DNA of 64,000 bases from JBEBVQ01 sp037190845 (GTDB lineage: Bacteria > Bacteroidota > Bacteroidia > Chitinophagales > Chitinophagaceae), in the NCBI GenBank assembly GCA_037190845.1, contig JBBCJI010000018.1, positions 124,001-188,000 of the forward strand, read 5' to 3'. Both the position numbers and the translations under genes were made by a program. This document shows, one piece after another, positions 27,278 to 35,997 of this stretch (positions within the stretch are counted from its first letter, which is position 1; each line of letters starts with the position of its first letter). Under the pieces are notes generated by a model that saw only the letters and a list, made by a program, of their open reading frames with translations, was not told the DNA's origin and made no database searches.

Positions 27278-27865
27278 CTAACGGCTTAACGTTATTTTAA
27301 CAAAACTGACCACATCGTCAATAAACTCATAGTAGCATTGCGACAAAGCGTAATAGTGCGTCACAAAGGTACGATAGGCCTTGTCGGGCGGCGGCATATA
27401 AGAAGCTCTGCGGTAAAGTCCTCCCAATGCCTGCTCCATTCCTTTCAGCGTCCGGTAGCCGTAAAGCCAGTTATACTCCTTCATATATGGGAAATAGCGG
27501 GCAAAGGCCGGAGGAAAGAACTTCTGGCGGGATTCGAGCTGCCGGTAGGTATGCAGTGAAAATTGCAGCAGGTCATTTTCACTTTTAAAATAACGGGCGT
27601 CCCCTGCCAGAAAATGATCAAACAGGCTGTCCATCAAAGCGCCGGCATACAAACCATAATCCGGACGAAACCATACTTTGGCCCGTGCAATAGCAGGATG
27701 CGTATCTGTAAATCCGTCAATACTGCGGTGTAATTCAATTCCGCTACGGATACCTTCGGGAAACTGCTGTAAAATGAGCTTACCCTTTACATGATCGCCG
27801 ATCATATTTCCCGTCAGGATATCGGGATCATCAAAAGAAAGTAAAGCGTGTCCGAGATAATTCAT
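27278..27865 (-). CDS. acpH: acyl carrier protein phosphodiesterase
   Basis: 195 residues with the AcpH/DUF479 pattern MNYLGHALLSFDDPDILTGNMIGDHVKG, LHRSIDGFTDTHP and DSLFDHFLA, whose His/Asp residues bind metal in the HD-like fold. Removes 4'-phosphopantetheine from holo-ACP. Confidence 0.9.
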   Translation of the reverse strand: MNYLGHALLSFDDPDILTGNMIGDHVKGKLILQQFPEGIRSGIELHRSIDGFTDTHPAIARAKVWFRPDYGLYAGALMDSLFDHFLAGDARYFKSENDLLQFSLHTYRQLESRQKFFPPAFARYFPYMKEYNWLYGYRTLKGMEQALGGLYRRASYMPPPDKAYRTFVTHYYALSQCYYEFIDDVVSFVKITLSR

Positions 27866-27893
27866 GTATTCAGGGATGAGGATTGAGGATTGG

Positions 27894-27920
27894 TAGGGGC
27901 AATCCTGTGTGATTGCCCTA
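27894..27920. repeat. TAGGGGCAATC palindrome at the FUSC 3' end
   Basis: TAGGGGCAATC (27894-27904) pairs with GATTGCCCTA (27911-27920) and overlaps the FUSC stop. Related in sequence to the palindrome at 32034; may serve as a terminator. Confidence 0.5.
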
Positions 27921-30101
27921 TGCCGTCATAGATTTTTTTTGTGTATTAAGCCGTTCCAGTTCGTAGTACATGGCATTCAGTTCGATGATCATGCGGTTAA
28001 GATACACCATTTGATTATCAGTTAGGGGCCTTACCTGCGCTCCCTGGTGTGCTTCGATCAAACCGGCCGGTTCCTGGGGCGCCAGCTTATGTACCTCTAC
28101 CATAATACTGTTGAACATCGCAATGGCATGCATGATCCGCTGATGCTGCGCTGCCGGTGATCCGGATACTACCGGCGTATCACTTCCGCCGTCTTCCTCG
28201 ATGTTAATATTATTCAGTTCCCGTGTAAGGCGCATGTTATGCGTCACAATCTGGTAGTACAGCACAAATTGTTTTTTCCGGATAGCCGGCTCATGCATAT
28301 AACGGATAAAAGAATCAAACAGATTACTGTTCCGTATCTCCGCATCACGCTTGTAGCGTGTCCAGGTGAGCTCCTGCTTGTCAGGAAACAATGTAGCCTT
28401 CAGGTAAGTATAATTGCTGTTTACCGCTGATGCCAGATAGGACGGCAGCCATTCCCTGTCCCAATCCGGAAGCAGAACGAACCCGGCAATTACAGCAAGC
28501 GCCGCACCGCTCAATGTGCTCAACGCACGTATCCATAACAGGTTGGGATTAAATGTCTGATCCACCGCAAACAACAACACCAGGGTAATCGTCATAAAAA
28601 ATGCAGCTACCGAATATTGCCGCCGAAGGTAGTAGACTGTAAGGATAGCTGCGAAAAACAGCATCACTTCCTGCATATGCAGACCTGCCGGCAAACGAAG
28701 GATCAGACCACCGGTAAATCCGCCCAGCACTGTACCTATGATACGATCTACCGCCTTCCGGAGGGTAGCGCCAAAATAAGGCTGTATCACAATGATGACT
28801 GTAAATGGTATCCAGTATCCGTGATTAATATCAAACCACTTATAGATAAATAATGCCAGCGTGGCAGCCAATGCAGTCCGGAGGGCATACCGCACCATAA
28901 ACGTATTGAAGCTGAACAACAGCCGCAGGTTACGTACCAGGTAACGAGGATGCAATACATATAGTGTCTTGATCAGCGAGTAGGACCGGTAAACGGGCAA
29001 TTCCGTACCGATCTCCTGCATTCTTTTCATGGAAGCCTCCACCAGGCGGATCAGTCTTTCCGTAAGCTGTACCACCCGGTGTATGGCAGTTTGCTCGGTG
29101 CTGCCTGCAGCCAGCGGGTAGTCACGCAGCATCATGGCCAGCTTGTTTAGTCGCCGGATGCGGGAATGCAGCAATATCTCTTCTTCCGGCTTGAGGGTAA
29201 GAATGTAAACAGCCATTCGGTCTACCATCTGCTGCATCGCCTTAAACAGGGCATAGAGCTTGAGACGTACGCTGTTGTCGAGCGACATAATGGGAATATT
29301 TTCCAGCTCTTCACTAATAGCGATCACATGAGTGGCCACAAGTGCGGTAGCCTTGCGGGTCTGCGCCAACGGATATTCCGGCGTATCCTGCCGGGTAATC
29401 TGATCTGCCGGAGATTCATAAAACTGGAAAGAAGTGTCTATAGCACGCCGCACGATCTGCTCCCTGAGGTAAATATCCCGAAGGCTGCTTCTGGGCGTCT
29501 TCGCATCCCAGCCCTCTGCTACGGCAGCAATAAGTCCGGAAATGGATTTCCATATCAGGGCAATGGAGCGCCGGTATGGCTCCTGAACACGTATAAATGC
29601 AGATGCCACCATACCTACTACCAGATTCCACATACCTCCGGCAAATACATGCAGCGCACGCTGCTTCAATGCGGCAGAATCATGTACAGGCTCGGCATTA
29701 CTGATAATAAACAAGACAAACACACAAATAGCGAGTCCGCTGCCACGGTCCCCCAGATTCTTAAAAAGACTCGCTAATAATCCCACAAAAAACATGACTA
29801 ACAAACTCAACCATAGCGACCCACCCGTCAGCGCTCCCAATACAGTAAAAAAAAGAGCAAGCAAAGCCCCACCCGTCAGCACACGCAACCGCAGACCGGT
29901 AGATCCACGCAACTCCACCCAGCAGATACATTCTGCCGTCAGTGCAATCCATTTGGCTGCTTCCAGGTGGCCGGTAGCTACGCCCCACACGATCGGCACT
30001 ACTGAGGCAACGCCCATACGGATCCCCCAGTTGAGCGTAGGCTCAAGCGTCTCGTCCCGGATGAAGCGATTCAGTCGTTTATATGGCAATAACAGGCTCA
30101 A
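27918..30101 (-). CDS. FUSC family inner-membrane protein (YccS/YhfK-like)
   Basis: 727 residues: two blocks of about six membrane helices (residues ~25-170 and ~395-540), each followed by a long soluble helical region, the FUSC/YccS duplication. The second block has YKWFDINHGYWIPFTVIIVIQPYFGATLRKAVDRIIGTVLGG, the family signature, including the GT(V/L)xG turn. Possible aromatic-acid or toxic-compound efflux component, but no partner membrane-fusion gene is nearby. Confidence 0.88.
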   Translation of the reverse strand: MSLLLPYKRLNRFIRDETLEPTLNWGIRMGVASVVPIVWGVATGHLEAAKWIALTAECICWVELRGSTGLRLRVLTGGALLALFFTVLGALTGGSLWLSLLVMFFVGLLASLFKNLGDRGSGLAICVFVLFIISNAEPVHDSAALKQRALHVFAGGMWNLVVGMVASAFIRVQEPYRRSIALIWKSISGLIAAVAEGWDAKTPRSSLRDIYLREQIVRRAIDTSFQFYESPADQITRQDTPEYPLAQTRKATALVATHVIAISEELENIPIMSLDNSVRLKLYALFKAMQQMVDRMAVYILTLKPEEEILLHSRIRRLNKLAMMLRDYPLAAGSTEQTAIHRVVQLTERLIRLVEASMKRMQEIGTELPVYRSYSLIKTLYVLHPRYLVRNLRLLFSFNTFMVRYALRTALAATLALFIYKWFDINHGYWIPFTVIIVIQPYFGATLRKAVDRIIGTVLGGFTGGLILRLPAGLHMQEVMLFFAAILTVYYLRRQYSVAAFFMTITLVLLFAVDQTFNPNLLWIRALSTLSGAALAVIAGFVLLPDWDREWLPSYLASAVNSNYTYLKATLFPDKQELTWTRYKRDAEIRNSNLFDSFIRYMHEPAIRKKQFVLYYQIVTHNMRLTRELNNINIEEDGGSDTPVVSGSPAAQHQRIMHAIAMFNSIMVEVHKLAPQEPAGLIEAHQGAQVRPLTDNQMVYLNRMIIELNAMYYELERLNTQKKSMTA

Positions 30102-30124
30102 AGACAGATCGATTTAATGTGGCC

Positions 30125-30220
30125 ATTTGAAAATTCAAGCATGAGACAATTTATAAATGGGACTTGTGGTTCACACAACATGGACATTTTCAAATTAGCA
30201 CATTTCCAAATTTTCAAATT
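30125..30220. repeat. AATTTGAAAAT palindromic repeat, copy 3
   Basis: The right half read on the minus strand gives AATTTGAAAATTTGGAAATG then GCTAATTTGAAAATGTCC, nearly identical to the plus-strand left half of the copy at 37957. The left half supplies ATTTGAAAATT. It lies between FUSC and the TlpA-like gene. Confidence 0.75.
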
Positions 30221-30232
30221 AAATCATCAGCT

Positions 30233-30706
30233 TTATTGCAACCAACGATCTGCAATATCCGTAATGTCTGTTACAGAAATAGTCTGCTCAAGAAATTCCT
30301 TTTGTTCGCCACGGATGATCAGCGTGGCCGGTATGGCACCCGACCAACGGTCGTCAATGCGGGGAATAAATACATTGGCATTGGTTTCCGAAAACCATAC
30401 GATTTCAGGCTGCGGCTTTCTGCGGGCAACAAATTTTGTGATCTTATCCTCGTAATCGTCCTTAAAATCAAGGCTCACCAGAATCACTTTCACCGGCTTT
30501 TCCCGATACCTGCCCTGCAACGTATCAAACACAGGCAACTCCTTAACACAGGGAACGCACCAGGTCGCCCAGAAATTGACGATATACAACGTATCTTCCT
30601 GCTCCACGCGCGACATCAGCTCTCCAGATGTGTATAAAGTAATTTTCTGCGACCAAGATGTCAGGGAACCTGACAATAACACGATTAAAAACAGAAGTTG
30701 CCTCAT
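30233..30706 (-). CDS. TlpA-like thiol-disulfide oxidoreductase
   Basis: 157 residues. Signal peptide MRQLLFLIVLLSGSLTSWSQ, then the thioredoxin fold with the motif WCVPC (VNFWATWCVPCVKELP, about residue 50) and the cis-Pro region GAIPATLII. Exported; probably reduces or oxidises envelope thiols. TAATTTTG on the minus strand at 30723-30730 is a candidate -7 box. Confidence 0.88.
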   Translation of the reverse strand: MRQLLFLIVLLSGSLTSWSQKITLYTSGELMSRVEQEDTLYIVNFWATWCVPCVKELPVFDTLQGRYREKPVKVILVSLDFKDDYEDKITKFVARRKPQPEIVWFSETNANVFIPRIDDRWSGAIPATLIIRGEQKEFLEQTISVTDITDIADRWLQ

Positions 30707-30722
30707 TATGACGTATGAAATA

Positions 30723-30730
30723 CAAAATTA
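30723..30730 (-). promoter_or_regulatory. -7 box of the TlpA-like gene
   Basis: TAATTTTG on the minus strand, 17 bp upstream of ATG 30706; matches TAnnTTTG. Confidence 0.5.
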
Positions 30731-30798
30731 TCAGCTATTCCCGGATTGATCCGTTAAATTTTAAGCCATAAAACAAGTGGGACTATAAAGGCTCACAT

Positions 30799-31149
30799 TC
30801 AGCGAATCAATTCCGTTGCCGGATCCCAGAATTTCTGCTCATAATCTGTAACCTTATCATTAACTACATGCACACCTTCTTTTTCAAGCAGTTGCTGCAT
30901 GCGGTCAGGTGTAGTAAAATGGTGTTTCCCGGTTAACATACCAACCCTGTTGACGACCCGGTGAGCAGGTATTTTGGGCTTCACGTTATGTGCGGCATTC
31001 ATGGCATATCCCACCATTCTTGCACCGGAAGCAAGGCCAATGGCAGCTGCAATAGCACCATAAGAGGTCACACGTCCCCGTGGTATCAGACGTACAATAT
31101 CATAGATCGCTTCGTAAATATTATCCTGCCTGGCCATCGGGATCGTCAT
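30799..31149 (-). CDS. alkyltransferase-like (ATL) protein, MGMT family lacking the acceptor Cys
   Basis: 116 residues: IYDIVRLIPRGRVTSYGAIAAAIG, RMVGYAMN (arginine finger region) and PAHRVVNRVGMLTG. The canonical PCHRV alkyl-acceptor motif reads PAHRV, so Cys is replaced by Ala. ATL proteins bind O6-alkylguanine without repairing it and recruit nucleotide excision repair. The start may be ATG 31137 (MARQDN) rather than 31149; the upstream DUF5522 gene overlaps the longer form. Confidence 0.9.
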   Translation of the reverse strand: MTIPMARQDNIYEAIYDIVRLIPRGRVTSYGAIAAAIGLASGARMVGYAMNAAHNVKPKIPAHRVVNRVGMLTGKHHFTTPDRMQQLLEKEGVHVVNDKVTDYEQKFWDPATELIR

Positions 31150-31324
31150 TATTTCGTAAAGATAACAAATGGGAACGTTTGGGTTCTTTCACATTGACAT
31201 AATCATAAGGACAGTTCAGGCAACCATTCCCGCAGCAATATCCCCGGCGCAACAGGTATGCAGCCGTAAACACTAGCCTGCCGTCAGACAGGATGTAATA
31301 ATCCTCATGTTCCTGCAGCGACAT
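31121..31324 (-). CDS. small DUF5522 cysteine-rich protein
   Basis: 67 residues with the compact motif CCGNGCLNCPYDY (four Cys, probable metal site) after YYILSDGRLVFTAAYLLRRG. It overlaps trmB upstream by ~20 nt and the ATL gene downstream by up to 29 nt, so the three form one translationally coupled unit. Function unknown; an association with RNA or DNA metabolism is only suggested by neighbours. Confidence 0.8.
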   Translation of the reverse strand: MSLQEHEDYYILSDGRLVFTAAYLLRRGYCCGNGCLNCPYDYVNVKEPKRSHLLSLRNNDDPDGQAG

Positions 31325-32003
31325 CCGCTTTTTGTTTTTTCTCCGGTATCTCTATCGGCGTACCGGGCAGGGAGAATGAGAGGAAATAGATCGTCCGCCC
31401 TTCAGCCAGATGCATTTTTTCATAGTGGGTCTGTATGGCCAGTGCCCCGGTATTTCTACCCTTTCCGTATACATCCTGTATATCTTCATGAATCGTGCAT
31501 CCCTGCTCTGCGATCACTTCGTGGGTAAAATCGTATAGCTCCCCTGAATCGGTCTTCAGATTAATGCGTCCGCCGGCTGCCAATATCTGCTGGTAGCGGT
31601 GCAGGAATCGCGGGTGTGTAAGGCGGTTTTTGGCTTTTGACTCCCGGAGAAAGGGGTCGGGGAAGATGATCCATATCTCCGAAACCTCCGCCGGTGCAAA
31701 ATAATCCGTGATCTGCAGGATATGCGTGCGGAGAAAAGCAACGTTTTTAAGCGGCTCCTCCAGCGCCTGCTTCGCACCGATGTACATACGGTTTCCCTTG
31801 ATGTCTACACCGATATAATTGCGATCCGGCTGCTGTCTTCCCAGACCCACACTATACTCTCCCTTGCCACAGGCCAGCTCCAGGACTACAGGATGATCAT
31901 TCTGAAAAAAATCTTTCCATTTCCCCGCCATACCCTCCGGGTATTGCAGCACATTGGAGAACGACCGGATGGCATTAAACCGTATTAATTTTTTCTGACC
32001 CAT
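31305..32003 (-). CDS. trmB: tRNA (guanine-N7)-methyltransferase
   Basis: Makes m7G46 in tRNA. The SAM-binding LELACGKGEYSVGLG and the family's IIFPDPFLRESKAKNRLTHPRF (variant of FPDPWPKxRH) are present. Start MGQKKLIRFN at 32003 is used: TATCTTTG on the minus strand at 32019-32026 lies just upstream and overlaps the longer reading frame. Confidence 0.93.
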   Translation of the reverse strand: MGQKKLIRFNAIRSFSNVLQYPEGMAGKWKDFFQNDHPVVLELACGKGEYSVGLGRQQPDRNYIGVDIKGNRMYIGAKQALEEPLKNVAFLRTHILQITDYFAPAEVSEIWIIFPDPFLRESKAKNRLTHPRFLHRYQQILAAGGRINLKTDSGELYDFTHEVIAEQGCTIHEDIQDVYGKGRNTGALAIQTHYEKMHLAEGRTIYFLSFSLPGTPIEIPEKKQKADVAAGT

Positions 32004-32018
32004 AATTGAAAAACGGGG

Positions 32019-32026
32019 CAAAGATA
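32019..32026 (-). promoter_or_regulatory. -7 box of the trmB operon
   Basis: TATCTTTG on the minus strand, 16 bp upstream of ATG 32003. Confidence 0.55.
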
Positions 32027-32033
32027 AGAAATG

Positions 32034-32129
32034 TGTAGGGGCAACCTTTGCGGTTGCTCTCTTCGCGGTTGTCCCACATTACGGTTCACCCTCGCGAGCA
32101 AGAGGGCAACCGCAAGGGTTGCCCCTACA
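32034..32129. repeat. TGTAGGGGCAACC inverted repeat (96 bp)
   Basis: The left arm TGTAGGGGCAACCTTTGCGG faces the right arm CCGCAAGGGTTGCCCCTACA at the other end, with an inner CTTCGCG/CGCGAG segment. It lies between the trmB promoter and the CpxP-like gene stop. Related to the shorter palindrome at 27894. Confidence 0.75.
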
Positions 32130-32131
32130 GG

Positions 32132-32545
32132 TTATTTATCTGCCTTATGCTGTATTTCCTGATGGCTACGTGAATGTGGCTGCTTTGCATCCTTGCTGTG
32201 CTTTTTATTGCGCATTGCTTCTTTATGCTGTGTGTACTGCTGGTATTGCTCTGCCGTCAGGATACTTTTGTATTGTTCTTCTTTTTCCTGCTTCGCGGCT
32301 TTCCAGCTTTCTTTATTATGGTCTCGCTGCGCTTCCATCTTTTTTGCAGCCGCAAGGTTTGCTTCGTACATGGATTTCTTCTGATCTTCTGTCAGGGAAA
32401 GCGTTCGGGCAAGTCGTTCCGTTTGGCGTTCTGCTCTTTGTTCGGCAGTGATCTTTGCTTTTTCCGGTTGCGGTTTTTGTGTCTGGGCATATGTAGCTCC
32501 GGCCATCCCGGCCAGTAGCATACAGATCATGATCGTTCTTTTCAT
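32132..32545 (-). CDS. Spy/CpxP-like periplasmic helical protein (DUF4890-like)
   Basis: ~137 residues from MKRTIMICMLLAGMAGATYAQ (signal peptide). The mature part is almost entirely charged helix: ITAEQRAERQTERLARTLSLTEDQKKSMYEANLAAAKK...ILTAEQYQQYTQHKEAM, with two LTxEQ-type units typical of Spy/CpxP-like proteins. A chaperone or stress role is inference. In-frame Mets upstream (MFIMKRT and a 5' extension) are less convincing. Confidence 0.8.
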   Translation of the reverse strand: MKRTIMICMLLAGMAGATYAQTQKPQPEKAKITAEQRAERQTERLARTLSLTEDQKKSMYEANLAAAKKMEAQRDHNKESWKAAKQEKEEQYKSILTAEQYQQYTQHKEAMRNKKHSKDAKQPHSRSHQEIQHKADK

Positions 32546-32684
32546 AATGAACATTGTTTCACCTTCTGACTGTATCCAGCACACGCAGGTTTAACATCCT
32601 GTCCATATTTTAGTGTTAAAAAAGCGTTAGCACCACCCTTTTACCTTTTATTTCATTTCATTGCGCATATTAATATCATTTAAA

Positions 32685-32713
32685 TTGACTAATTGTATGG
32701 ATTAGTATCTTTG
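32685..32713 (+). promoter_or_regulatory. dut promoter
   Basis: TTG at 32685-32687, 18-bp spacer, TATCTTTG at 32706-32713, then 11 bp to ATG 32725: a good Bacteroidota-type promoter with a very short leader. Confidence 0.7.
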
Positions 32714-32724
32714 CCCGCATTATT

Positions 32725-33159
32725 ATGAACATACAAATCATCAATAACTCGCCGCATCTGCTGCCTGCCTATCAGACCGCAGGGTCTGCCGGGATGGATA
32801 TCCGTGCCTGGCTGCAGGAACCGGTCATATTGAAACCCCTCGAAAGAAAGCTGATCCCGACCGGCCTGCATATCGCTTTACCGGAAGGATACGAAGCCCA
32901 GATACGTCCACGCAGCGGCCTGGCCATCAAAAGAGGGCTTAGCCTGGTCAACACACCCGGAACCATAGACGCGGATTACCGCGGGGAAATCATGATCCCG
33001 GTCATCAACCTGTCTGCCGAAGACCAGGAAATTAATGACGGTGAGCGCATTGCACAGATGATTATTGCCCGGTATGAGCAAATATCCTGGATTGAAGCCG
33101 ACACGCTTGAGGCAACAGAACGCGGGGCCGGAGGATTCGGGCATTCCGGAGTACAATAA
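32725..33159 (+). CDS. dut: dUTP diphosphatase
   Basis: 144 residues with the five trimeric dUTPase motifs in order: AGSAGMDIRAW, PRSGLAIKRG, NTPGTIDADYRGEI, GERIAQMII and RGAGGFGHSG. Hydrolyses dUTP to dUMP. Confidence 0.97.
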   Translation: MNIQIINNSPHLLPAYQTAGSAGMDIRAWLQEPVILKPLERKLIPTGLHIALPEGYEAQIRPRSGLAIKRGLSLVNTPGTIDADYRGEIMIPVINLSAEDQEINDGERIAQMIIARYEQISWIEADTLEATERGAGGFGHSGVQ

Positions 33160-33226
33160 TATCCGGTCCGGGTAAAGTGATCCTATTTAATAAACAAACG
33201 TCTTAAACGATAAACAGCAAATTCAA

Positions 33227-34234
33227 ATGAACATCATCATCCCAATGGCCGGTATGGGCAAGCGCATGCGTCCGCATACGCTGACAACCGCCAAACCCCT
33301 GATACCCGTTGCCGGGAAACCAGTTGTACAACGCCTCGTAGAGGATATCCTGGCCACCAGCAATGAAAAAGTGGAGGAAATTGCCTTTGTGACCAGCCCC
33401 GGATTCGGCAGCGACGTAGAAGCACACCTGCTCAGCGTAGCCGAATCACTGGGTGCACGCGGCAAAATTTGTTACCAAGAAACGCCATTAGGCACGGCTC
33501 ATGCCATACTTGCTGCCGGCGACAGTCTCAACGGGAATGTATTCATTGCTTTTGCTGACACTTTGTTCAAGGCAACCTTCAGTATAGATACAAATAAAGA
33601 CGCCATTATATGGACGCACAAAGTAGACGACCCGTCAGCCTTTGGCGTGGTGAAGCTGGATGATACCGGAGCGATCGAAGCTTTTGTAGAAAAACCGGCA
33701 AATTTTGTTTCTGATCTGGCAATCATAGGTGTATACTACTTTAAAGACGGCGCACGGCTCAAGCAAGAGTTGCAACGTCTGATAGATGAAGACATCAGGC
33801 TAAAAGGAGAATACCAGATCACAGACGCCATGGAGCATATGCTGCAGAACGGTGTGAAATTTTATACCGGCCAGGTAGAAGAATGGCTGGATTGCGGCAA
33901 TAAAGACGCCACATTATATACACATCAGCGCATCCTTGAGCTTAAAAAGGACAATGAAAAGCTCGTCACAGATTCTGCCATAATTGAGAACTCGGTAATA
34001 ATTCCTCCTTGTTTTATCGGAGAAAATGTAGTGCTCCGCAATTCAGTAATAGGTCCGCATGTATCGCTGGAAGACGGTGTACATGTAACAGACAGCCGGA
34101 TCGTAAACACGATCATCCAACAGCATACAAATGTTAAAAATGCACAGCTTGAAAACACGCTGTTGGGTAAAAACGTAACTTACACGGGAAAGCCCGTAGA
34201 ATTAAGCCTGGGCGATTTTTCGACATCAATATGA
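33227..34234 (+). CDS. sugar-1-phosphate nucleotidyltransferase with left-handed beta-helix tail
   Basis: 335 residues. The N-terminal domain has IIPMAGMGKRMRPHTLTTAKPLIPVAGKPVVQRLVEDIL and catalytic FIAFADTLF, VEKPANFVSDLAIIGVYYF, DCGNKDATL. From ~255 a hexapeptide-repeat helix follows (AIIENSVIIPPCFIGENVVLRNSVIGPHVSLEDGVHV). It resembles glucose-1-phosphate thymidylyl- or uridylyltransferases of glycan pathways; the nucleotide is not determinable. It overlaps the TPR gene by ATGA. Confidence 0.9.
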   Translation: MNIIIPMAGMGKRMRPHTLTTAKPLIPVAGKPVVQRLVEDILATSNEKVEEIAFVTSPGFGSDVEAHLLSVAESLGARGKICYQETPLGTAHAILAAGDSLNGNVFIAFADTLFKATFSIDTNKDAIIWTHKVDDPSAFGVVKLDDTGAIEAFVEKPANFVSDLAIIGVYYFKDGARLKQELQRLIDEDIRLKGEYQITDAMEHMLQNGVKFYTGQVEEWLDCGNKDATLYTHQRILELKKDNEKLVTDSAIIENSVIIPPCFIGENVVLRNSVIGPHVSLEDGVHVTDSRIVNTIIQQHTNVKNAQLENTLLGKNVTYTGKPVELSLGDFSTSI

Positions 34235-35997
34235 ACACACGGACCAGGGCAGGTATATGGATTGCAGGACTGCTTGTATGCGCATGGCTGACGCCCTGTA
34301 CGGATGTGCAGGCGCAGAAAAAACGCAAAGACAGGAAAAATGCACCCATTACTGCACAGGCCGACCCGGCTTTCGCAGGTAAAGCCGACGACCTTTATTT
34401 TGACGCGCTCAGGGCCCGGATGAAAGACGACGACCAGGAAGCCGAACAATTGCTGCTCCGGTTTACACGCCTGAAGCCCGACGAGCCTGCAGGACATTAC
34501 GACCTGGCAAGACTGAACTTCAAGAACGGCAAAACCGATCAAGCACATCACCACATCCGGAAAGCGCTGGCGCTGGACGAAAATAATAAATGGTACCGCG
34601 AACAGTATGCGCATATACTGGCTGCACGTAATCAGTTTGAAGAAGCCGCAAAAGTGTTTGAGCAGCTTGCGAAGGATGAAAAGCACAATCAGGATTACCT
34701 GTTGCTCTCGTCGCGGTTGTACCAGCGCGCCGGCAAATACAAGGAATCACTGCAGGTGATAGACCGGTTGATTGCCAAAGAAGGAGAAGATGAAACCATT
34801 CTGCTGCAGAAGCAACAGATCTATCTCAGGATGAATGATCTGGAATCTGCTGCCCGGATCATCCGCCAATTGATTGACAAAAATCCTAAAGAGCCCCGGT
34901 ATTACGCAATCCTGGCCGAATTATACGAAAACAACGATCAGCAGGCACGTGCGGATGAAGTGTATCGGGAAATGGAAAAGCTTTTCCCTGACGATCCCGG
35001 CACGCAGTTATCACTGGCTCTTTTCTACAAGAAGAAAAAAGATATTGACCGGTACGAGTCTTATGTAAAAAGAGCGATCACCAATAAAGAGCTGGACGCG
35101 GAAACTCAGATCAGCCTGCTGCTACCCTATCTGCAGGAAACCGGAGAAGACAGCAGTCGCCGTCAGGATGGCATTGACCTCGCAGCACAACTGGCTGCAC
35201 AACATCCTGATAACGGACAGATACTCGGCTTTTATGGAGACGTACTGATGCTGAACGACAAAAGAGAAGAAGGGCTTATTCAATATAAAAAAGCGCTTGA
35301 AGCTGACCCCTCGCGGTTTAATGTCTGGCAGCAGTTGCTGTTCAACTATACGGACCGTGCTTCGGCAGACTCCCTGGTTTTATACAGTGAAAAGGCTATG
35401 CTTTTTTTCCCAAATCAGGCGATCATACATTATCTGAACGGCATCGGGCATTTTAACCTGAAAAAACACATGGAGGCGATAAAAGCCCTGAACCGTGCTG
35501 CAGATCTGCAGCCGGAGGATCAACCGGAACTTCTGGCAGATGTTTATGCTATGCTGGGGGATGTATACAACCTGCTACGGGAATACGAACAATCGGACAG
35601 CAGTTATGAGCGTGCACTACGCCTCGCGCCGGCCAATGCTACCGTGCTGAATAATTACAGCTATTATCTTTCCGAACGCGGCGTGAGACTTGACGATGCA
35701 GAGCGGATGTCCCGGCAGTCTCTGGTCATACGGCCGGATGAGGCTACCTTCCTTGATACTTATGGCTGGATCCTGTACAAGCAGGGTAAGTACGAAAAAG
35801 CAGAGAGCTATATCCGCAAGGCCATCAACAGTAATACGGACGAAGCCGACGGAACATTATGGGATCATCTCGGCGATATACGCTACAGGCTTGGCGACGT
35901 GTCGCAGGCTGTCGAATACTGGCAAAAGGCAAAGGAAAAAGGTAGTGAAAACGATCAACTCGACAAAAAAATAAAGGACAGGAAACTGTATGAGTAG
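34231..35997 (+). CDS. exported tetratricopeptide-repeat protein
   Basis: 588 residues. The signal peptide ends near VQAQ. About 12 TPR units follow (e.g. AGHYDLARLNFKNGKTDQAHHHIRKALALD; LADVYAMLGDVYNLLREYEQSDSSYERALRLAP; LDTYGWILYKQGKYEKAESYIRKAI). It is sandwiched by overlaps between the nucleotidyltransferase and a DUF4292 lipoprotein, an arrangement I associate with Bacteroidota envelope gene sets. Likely an envelope scaffolding protein. Confidence 0.88.
   Translation: MNTRTRAGIWIAGLLVCAWLTPCTDVQAQKKRKDRKNAPITAQADPAFAGKADDLYFDALRARMKDDDQEAEQLLLRFTRLKPDEPAGHYDLARLNFKNGKTDQAHHHIRKALALDENNKWYREQYAHILAARNQFEEAAKVFEQLAKDEKHNQDYLLLSSRLYQRAGKYKESLQVIDRLIAKEGEDETILLQKQQIYLRMNDLESAARIIRQLIDKNPKEPRYYAILAELYENNDQQARADEVYREMEKLFPDDPGTQLSLALFYKKKKDIDRYESYVKRAITNKELDAETQISLLLPYLQETGEDSSRRQDGIDLAAQLAAQHPDNGQILGFYGDVLMLNDKREEGLIQYKKALEADPSRFNVWQQLLFNYTDRASADSLVLYSEKAMLFFPNQAIIHYLNGIGHFNLKKHMEAIKALNRAADLQPEDQPELLADVYAMLGDVYNLLREYEQSDSSYERALRLAPANATVLNNYSYYLSERGVRLDDAERMSRQSLVIRPDEATFLDTYGWILYKQGKYEKAESYIRKAINSNTDEADGTLWDHLGDIRYRLGDVSQAVEYWQKAKEKGSENDQLDKKIKDRKLYE

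Noticed and set aside
30799..31149. Active O6-methylguanine methyltransferase
   Set aside because: The acceptor Cys of PCHRV is Ala, so direct repair is not possible.
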